A stretch of 64,000 bases of DNA from Odontesthes bonariensis (lineage: Eukaryota; Chordata; Actinopteri; Atheriniformes; Atherinopsidae). The stretch covers positions 8,117,586-8,181,585 of the forward strand of contig NC_134528.1 of NCBI RefSeq assembly GCF_027942865.1, given 5' to 3'. The translations under genes were made by a program, and so were the position numbers. Shown piece by piece: positions 49,801-58,800 of the stretch. Under the pieces are notes generated by a model. That model searched no databases. It saw nothing but the letters and a program-made list of their open reading frames with translations, and was not told the DNA's origin. The stretch's first letter is position 1, and every line of letters begins with the position of its first letter.

Positions 49801-52800
49801 CCAAATGCTCAAATGAACACCGAAACGTGCGACTCAACCATTCCAGCACATTCAGCCAACTTGAAACGTGCAAACGAGTGGAAAGGAGTGCACATTCATG
49901 AACTCCCCGTCACGCACGCATCCTCCTCTCACAGCAGCTGTGACAGTTGCAGCCCAGAAAGGAGAACCGTGAGCTCTGTTACAATAGCAGCAGGAAGGGA
50001 CTGTGTGAGGACCTGGTGAGACGTCTGTGTATGTGTGTCAAAGTCTGTGTTTGTGTGTGTCTAAGCAAAGGATAGGAGGGTAGAGGGTAACTGTCTGCAT
50101 CAGCCAAAAGCAGAGAGAGAGACAGTGAAAACTAGACAAGGAAAAGGGTAAAACAGAACAAAGTAGCTGAGCTCTGCAGGTCATTTCAGCCTACTTCCTG
50201 ACAGTGTACTCATGTGATAAAATAAAGGAAATGGAAACAAAGCTTTTAAGGAAATCAACACTTAAAAGAAGAAAATGAAATAATAAGAAAGCAGCAGTTT
50301 CATTGTAGTGTGTAATATTTAGCCCTCCTCTGACAGGTCCCTCAACCAATAATCAGAAAAAAGGGAAGCAATAATTTTCCACTACAAAAAGGGGGGGGCT
50401 GCTTTTGACAGGCTACAACTGCAGATTCAACGAGGCTGACTTCTTAAAACAGGAAGTCTAGTTTTTGTTTGCTCCAATTGTTCAATCGACACTTCCTTGT
50501 AAAACCACCTGCAGCATGTGGACGGTTTCAGAGGTTTCTGGGTTAGGGTCCTTCCAAAATCAGCTTTTAGGCAACAGGTCACATTTATATATAGCTGACA
50601 TCTATGCTTGCTTTGTAAGTTATATTTAATTTGTAAATGCAGCAAACCTGTTCTTCCAAGAAATTTTATCAAGACGGAGCTACAATGCTCCTCAGAAAAA
50701 CCTTGAAAAGTGTACACTGTTGTGCCTGATTTCAGTCTGCTATGACAACTTGTATTTATTGAAATACGCAAACAGCATTGGTAATTACTAATATCTACAA
50801 AAGTTTTTTTTAGCATAAATCAGGGTAAAAAATGCTGCAGCACACATGCAGTCAATTCCCTGACCTCAGCAATGCATGAGGCAGCAATCTGCTTGATTGC
50901 TTAACCGCATTAGCACTCATCCAATCAAACAATGGAGTACCAAATTGGGGCCCAAATCACGCCACAAAGCACACAGTTGAGCTATTGAATCAAACTGGCT
51001 CCTCTCACTCTTACATCACACTCATCATGGTGTGGAATCCAGGATGACTCCAAATATGCCCATTGTGGACTCCATCAGCTTATCATGTTCTTATCTCTGC
51101 TCTCCAGGCTCGTTCTCCATACCGATAAGCAAAACCTCCTGATATTGCCTGTTGGTGGTAGATTTCTGTGTGGGTGGGGAGGCAGTACCAGTTGTTGCAA
51201 TGCTCTCTTTTGCAACTCTTTTGCAACGATCCCACCTTTAAAATGTTGGTATTTTTAGACATTTAGGTGCTGAGTCACATCAGGAGCCAGTGTGCAAACA
51301 GACTGGAAAAGGTTTGCGTGCACATTCAAAACATCAGCTGTGGTTTTTGCTTCTAGGAACCTGCTGCTAATTATAGTAAAAAAAATACCTTGTATTCACA
51401 GTAGGATGTACTGAACAACTGAATCACTGTAATCAAGCATATTATTACAGCTTTAAAAGAACATTTTACAAATAGTAATGACATTCTTGAGCGCATGCCT
51501 AATCCTACACATGACGACAAAGATGAGTTCAAGTATTTTTACATTATTTTTAGATCACTTTGTAAAGGAATCTACCATCAAGGCTAAACAAGAGTCAAGA
51601 AAAAGGCTGACATTTTTTGACTGTTTCGAGTGTAAACAAGGATTCTCAATCTAATCGCCAATATTCCTATAATTCGTAAACTTGTTTCTGAGACTCCTAT
51701 CTCTCCTTTAGATATTTTTTGTGCCACTTGTCATTACAATGGAGTCTACAGTAAGTGTTTTAAAGACATGGTAGGTAATCATGTTCAGAAACACATTTTG
51801 TAATACTGGGTGAAATGGTCCGTGTATCCTGAGAGAAATCTATACAAGATGTATTTAGAAAAAGGGACGAAAATAATCAGACCTCTGTGGCAGCTGCAGG
51901 ACTGAGAAAAAGCTGACCAATCCGAGATCAGTCCCGCTGATCTCGGATTGGAGCGCCTACAAAAAACCAATCAGATGCCTCTGCTTTCTGCCTATGCCCC
52001 CCTCTGTCGGCTCCCTGCTCCGTGTGCGCACGCGGTTCTACCGAGTAGCCCCTGACTGCAGACCGCAGATCGTGGCGGAGATCAACGTTGAGGGGGCGGA
52101 ACGTTGAGGGGGCGGAGCTCAACGTTGAGGGGGCGGAGCTAAATGACTCCTTTGCGGGTGCCATCTGGTGGCGGTGCTCAACGTTGATACTCAACATAGA
52201 ACAACACATTGAACCGCAGAAGAAGACTGTGTGGAGGAGAAGAAGTAGATTCGTTTTTTAATGTGCTATTTTGCAATATTTGTGACAGACAAGGAAGAAA
52301 GTAACATTTTTTTCATTTTAAAATATGCTATGCTCTCTGTGACGATACACTGTCTTCTTAGTTATTAGCTTAGTTCTTATCTTACACCACGGAGACGACT
52401 GAGAAACTCAGCGCTAACTTTCAACAGCATGTGGTAACTTCCGGTTTTCAAAAATAAACGAGAACTGTCAATTTGTCAAAAGAGAGATGTGTGTCTCATA
52501 AAATAATTTATAGTACTATGCCCCTACACTCGTTTTTTTTTAAAATAAATAACACCGAAGCTTCGAAGCATGCTTCAAACTCGCTGGAGAAATTGTCTAA
52601 AAAAAAAAAAAGAAACCGTTTGAGCCCTTCTACTGTGCAAAAACTACTTTCCTTGAATAAAAACACGTGAAGTAACACAAGCACCCTCTTTATTACACCA
52701 AGCACACTCCCAAAGAAAATATGAATGACAAACCAAAATTTTTCACATTGTTTTTAAATTATTGTGTTATTATATACAGAAGATATGTATCATATTTGCT

Positions 52801-55800
52801 TTATTTGGTGCAACAATCGCTACTGCCAGTATATGTAACCCAAGGGAATTGAATGAAGCTTCGGGTAGTGAACCACTTTATGAGACAATGGTTCAAAATG
52901 ATTCAATTTCCATCACCAGCTGCAGGTTTTCGTCCCAAACAGGCAACAGTACGACAGTCTTGACTCAGATAATCAGCTGATCTCAGTCTGCAGATAGTTG
53001 ATTGGTCAAACTGTGTGCTTATATATATATAATTATCTATCTAATATATATAATTGTTTCATATATATAATTATATATCTAATATATATTATTATAATTG
53101 TTTTATATACAGTTATAATTGATTCCTTATTTTAGGCAACTTGGTGCTGCTTGCTGTTTGTGAATGTGCTGCATGGTCTCCGCCACCAGATGGCACCCGC
53201 AAAGGAGTAAATGAGCTCCGCCCCCTCAACGTTGAGCCCCGCCCCCTCAACGTTGATCTCCGCCCCGATCTGCGGTCTGCAGTCAGGGGTACTTGGTTCT
53301 ACCGGCTTTGGATGAAGCACTGACGGAATGGGGAGGGGGGAGGGGGGGGGGGGGGGGGGGGGGGAGGGGAGGGTGGAGCTTGGAGGAGGGGACACTTTCG
53401 AATCTTGCTAGCTCTCTTGCTAGCTCTCTTGCTATCTCTTGCTAGCTCTCTTGCTAGCTCTCTTGCTAGCTCTCTAGGATTACCTACCATAGCTTTAAGT
53501 TTTGGATGAAATAAAGACAAGCTAACAAACTACTAGCTTTACAGTCAAATTGATCACGTTAAAGTGAAAACTTGATTGTCATATTTAGCCGACATTGGTA
53601 TTGAAATAACAAAACTGGTCTGGCAACTATCACTACCTCCTTCCTGTACTACTACTACTACTGTACAGAATGGCAATGTGTAGGTATGGCATTACACTGT
53701 ATCCTGCAGGCTATATTAGACCACCATTTCTAATAAAAATCACTTTCTGAGATAATTAAGCTAGTTTATTATGAGAGTTAGCTGTCGAGCTGTCTCTTTC
53801 TGTCCTCAAGTTGTTGTGGTCTGGTTTGAGCCTCCATGTAAGACTTTAGAGCTGATAAATGTCTGTTTTTGTAGAGAAAAAGTGAACTATGCCCATTCGT
53901 GTAGCCCTGAGTGTAGCACTCTCATTAAATATTAGTGTGCGCACCTCGGTGGTGTGGTGCTATCAATACCAATTGGAGCCAGAGCCGATAAAAACCTGTG
54001 ACTATCACAATCGTTTGATGTAGAACTAAATGCTGGGTTCTATTCTAATTTATTATTATTTATTATTATAATTATTATTATTATTGTTTTTTTTTATTTT
54101 TAATTTATTTAATTTTTATGTATATATGTATTTTCCTTTTCCCCTTCAAAGAACCCACAACTTTATCAGTTCTTTACCGATTGCTTTTGTTTGTTTGTAT
54201 TGCATTGAGGCTGAGACATCAGCTTGACATAATACGTAATGTGTCTTGGAACATACATTTGGGTTGTTTTTGGACCACACAACAAGGACTTTCTGTCTTT
54301 AAGAGACTTTATTCCTTTATATTAGGTGGACACTTACAGAGCTCATGCTTTCAGGGGAGACTTTCTATATTATTTCAGTTTGTGCCTTGGGTTTGGGGTT
54401 GTTGTGTGTTTGTATAAAAGAACAAAACCTTAATAAAGAAATGTTAAAAAAAAAAAGAACTAAATGCTGATTTAACGTTTTGTCAATTTAGCCAGTGTGC
54501 TAAACCTTTCATGTCCGTGACTTTGCCAGAGTTCGGATGGGTCAGCGTGACATTAATGTCCTCATTGCATGATTTGTCCAAGACTCTTTGTAAACACACA
54601 CGTATAACCGTACACACAATCGGATGTCACATGACTGTATATTAGCTTTCTTGGTCCACAGCACAAAATGTTGCAGTTTCTCAAATGAGGCTCCAAAATT
54701 GGACCGTGACTACATTTTTCCAAACTAAATTCCATTCATCTATTTGGAGATATATATATAGATATATATAGATATATATATATATATATATATCTATATA
54801 TATAGATATATATATATACATATATATAGATAGATAGATAGATAGATATCTATCTACATATAGATAGATAGATAGATATATATAGAGAGAGAGAAAGATA
54901 GATATATAGATATCTACGTCTCCCCAAGTTCTCATTATGTCATAAAGTTTGGCAGCCACATTCTCAGCATAATGGCATAATGCAATGTCACTTTATAAGG
55001 AGGAGGCGGAGTGTTTTATACTTTTAATACTCATGGGTCGATGTTTCGGTCATAAAACGTTAAAGATTTCCTATTAAAAACAAAAAAAAAAACAGCCCTG
55101 TGATACACTGCCATCTCACAATTTTTAACCACAGACTGTGACACTAATATGTTTGGGACATGTGGGTAAATATACCTATAGCACATTTTCTTGTGAAACT
55201 GGGCTGGTACACAACTTGATCCCTTGTGCAAATGCTCAGTAAGAAACACCTCCTGATGTCAATCTATAACATATGTATGGATGTGTCTTCAAAAGAGATG
55301 TCTCGCTGGTACTATGGTGATAAAACCTTATGGCGCCCTTGGACTATACTTGAGCTTTTAAAACATGAATGGATTGTTTGGATGGAATATAATTTTTTTA
55401 AATTTGTATAATTGATTAAAGAAAATTCCTTAGTCGATTAGAAGGGGAGTTTCTAACATAACTAAAAAAATTATTTTGTTTGTGCTTTATAGTGGAGTAA
55501 AGACATATTACAGCAGTGTGGAGACAAGAATCACTACCAAAACAGCAGTGAAATATGTGAAACAACTGTCTATCTATGGACTGTAACATAATAGCCACGC
55601 TGTATATGAGAGATCAGACCTGGAGCATCAGTAGGCCTGCCTAACTCTTCGTTTTCGCATAACATGAGCAAAATTAAGTATGTTCAAACCTATGTGCAGC
55701 ACAGGCTGCTTGAAACCATTAAGCTGAGACATATCGTCTGTCTTGCAAGTGATTTAATTCTTTATGACAAAAAGGTGGTGAAAATGAACAGGCTCTCCTT

Positions 55801-58800
55801 TACCAGGAAGCTTTGTGCACCTGTTCTTAGACATTTGATGGACATTGTGTGTTCTGTACAGTCTGACTGTCATAACTTCATTCTCACACTACCAGTTGGA
55901 GCAGTTTTTTGGCATTTGATTTTGTCTGTTTCACTAAACAGGACGTATCACTTGGCTCTCGCTGATGTGCTCAATTAGAAACCATAGTTCCCACGCTTCT
56001 TCTACGGAAAATTGGGCTCAGGTGTGGGGTTTGAATACCCAGATTATAAAATGATCAGGGAGCACCACATACATACTTACTTTCAGTTGGCAAAAATCAG
56101 TTGTACATTGGACCCAACATTGGTAATCATCTCAACTTTAAGAGATAAAGAGCCATTTGATGCGTGTTCAATATTCTCATGGGTTTAAAAGGACAATTTT
56201 CAATGACTTGTCAGCTTCAATAAAGACTGCAACATAATGTGAAAGCTCTACATAAGCATAACAATAAGATCACTAACCCACTAACTATAAACAACCTCCT
56301 GTCTTGCCTTCTGCAACCTGAAACGTCAGATTCCCAATCCAAAAGTGTACTTGTATCCACTTGCCACACTTAATTTCAGACAACATAGCATACACACCCT
56401 CAATATTAAGCGACCTACATCTGGGAAAATTTCAAATCCTGCAGATTACATGTGCACACACACGACAACTGCATGGGAGAGCTGGCACCAACAGCTGAAA
56501 ACTCCCTGCTTGCTGGGAGTCAGGCCAGACCCCTCACATCACCATGGAGATGGCCCTCCATTGTGGGGTAAGAATTAATGCACTTGAGGGGTCCTGGCAC
56601 ATAAATGGTCCAAGTTACAAGTGAGAGGGTTCATTCATGTTTCCACAGTGGAGAAGAGAACCACACAGATTAAAACCATTTTAGTTTAAAACGCATGAAT
56701 TCTGCTTGTTTTCAGTGCTTCAAGCCTTCCAGTGAAAAAAAAACTGCTGATAATTACAGTGTAATGATGCGCTGAAAATCACTGAGTAAATTGGGAGGAA
56801 ACTTCAGCCATTACATGGTTGAAATGCGAACCAGATTTGGTTGAAACTGCGCTTAAACTTGATCACTTTCTCCTTCACCAACTGTCTGACGTCACGTATT
56901 CTTGCAACAGGTGCAAAAAGACGGGCGACTGTCGCGAAACTTACCTGAAAGCAAAGTTTCTGACGTTTATATTCACCGAGCTACATCCAAAACAGAGGAA
57001 AGGTAGATGGGGGTTTGTATCGGTAAATGGTTGATCGCTTCCCCGCGGCACGGTTAATCGTAATTCCCAGGATCGTGACTGGTGCTGGGGAAACCAGGTA
57101 CAGTACCAGCTGGAGGTTTGGGAGTGGCTGACAGCTCTCGGATTTAACTCCTTCCTTCCCTCAGGAGAGGCCGCACAGCTCACACAACCTGTTTGTAACC
57201 TGTTTGGAAGTTTTATCTACAGTACGTTTTGTATAGTTGCTAATAACCCCACCCGCTGCTCCAGCGCAACGCGCACATTGCAAACCTCCAGCTCATTACA
57301 AAACTTTTTGCCAAAAACGATCAAGCACGCAACAAATACTAAGTTCATTCAAAATGTAATCTATACACACCCGATGCTGGCGATTCGGCACCCAGGGAAA
57401 CTTTGGCTGGCAAAAACTGAGACCGGGAATCAGCTGCTCTCACTGGGCCATTGAAGGAACACCTCTTTTTGCCCACTGAGGGGAGCACAAAAGGGGACGA
57501 CCGGGGTATTCATATGCTGATGAGCTGGCACAGATACACTGACCTCAGCAGAGACATTCACTGCAAAAAGTGTCAGAACCAGCAAGTGGTTCGGTCTTAA
57601 ATCAGATCAAATGCTCCAAATCACTAATAAGTACAAACCCACAGAGAGTACTGAGCTTAAAGGAAACTATTCTATCCTTGCACATCAAAGTCTACGAACA
57701 GTGTGAGACAAAACTATTCTTGTCTGAATACAAAAGTGTGAAGCTTGGAAAGCAATGATCTCATACAACTGTCAGCCACAATGACCATAGACCGTTGTGA
57801 TGGTTAGATGGTTGTGTTAAAACTAAAAAGTTGTGCCAAAATAATGACCTGTTTCATACGAAGCTTCAAATATTAAGCAATTACAATTTCATAGGATAGG
57901 ATTCATAGGATGTCAACACATCTTAGAGGAACTAATCGTTACTGCCCGTAAATTTGAAAGTCAATCTTTCACACAAGTCAATATGTCACGAGTTAAATCA
58001 GCTCCCTCTGATCTGTGCTGGTTGTTCAGAAAATAATGAAATAATAGAATAGGTACAGATACCGATCAGGTTTCAAGTATCACTCCTGAGCTCCAACCTG
58101 AAACAACGAGGCTTTAAAATGTTAGTACAGGTGTGCAACAAGTTATTTGTACTTTTTTTCTCCTTCATCTTTTTGACAGCTTCAGAGTATAAAGAAAAGT
58201 TCAACATCTGTGCTACCAACCATAGTAGAGTTCTTGTACATGACACTTAACTGGTAATGATTCAACATTTTAGTGAAAACATGTGTAACACCTTCAGTTG
58301 AAGCTTTTTTCACAATGCATTTTTCTACTTTTGTTACTTGTTGGCTACATTTAGTCAGTAATGCTTCCCTTTCCCCTTTAATGAGTCAAAGGATGAATGA
58401 ATGATTTCAAATATGAATGATGAAAAATAAGCTTTATTCTTATTTTTATTGATATGGATATTTTTGACCAAGTTACCGATGTATCCACTAGGTGTATCCA
58501 CTCAATGTTGCCACTCTTTTTTTTCTTCTTCTTTAGGCATAAATGAAGTTTAAGCATTTCTCCTGAGTTGAATGGCATGTCTGCAATTTCATTGGCCATC
58601 TTGCTGATGAGTAATTGTAGTGTACTCAGTTTTGAATAATGAAACTGAGTTTTTGATGGCATCGTGTTTTCTTTCCACTTCTCTAAAGAGCAGGAAGTAA
58701 ATTCACGAGGCTTTGAATAACAAAACATTGGAGTGAATTAGCCGTGCCGGACTCTGTAAAATCATCTAAATGAATCAACATATAGACAGCAGGATCTAGA

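Larger units (their letters stand above)
51760..53498. mobile_element. TTAA-flanked foldback element, compound
   Basis: The ends TTAAAGACATGGTAGGTAAT (51760 on) and, inverted, TTAAAGCTATGGTAGGTAAT (53498 back) match at 19 of 21 bases. Inside, a GC-rich arm holding CCTGACTGCAGACCGCAGAT and repeats of CAACGTTGAGGGGGCGGAG occurs at 52030-52175 and again inverted at 53180-53300. Between the arms lies unrelated AT-rich sequence with a hAT-like fragment. No intact transposase is seen. Confidence 0.75.

Noticed and set aside
50427..50816. 129-codon minus-strand ORF
   Set aside because: No family resemblance or splice context; judged chance.
52762..52980. 72-codon ORF with a signal-peptide-like start
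   Set aside because: It lies inside the nested transposon sequence, and the hydrophobic start is the only feature.
53132..53395. Proline-rich minus-strand ORF
   Set aside because: The prolines come from the poly-G tract and the rest from the foldback arm; not a gene.
54681..54959. Ile/Tyr/Leu repeat ORF
   Set aside because: Translation of a GATA/TA microsatellite.
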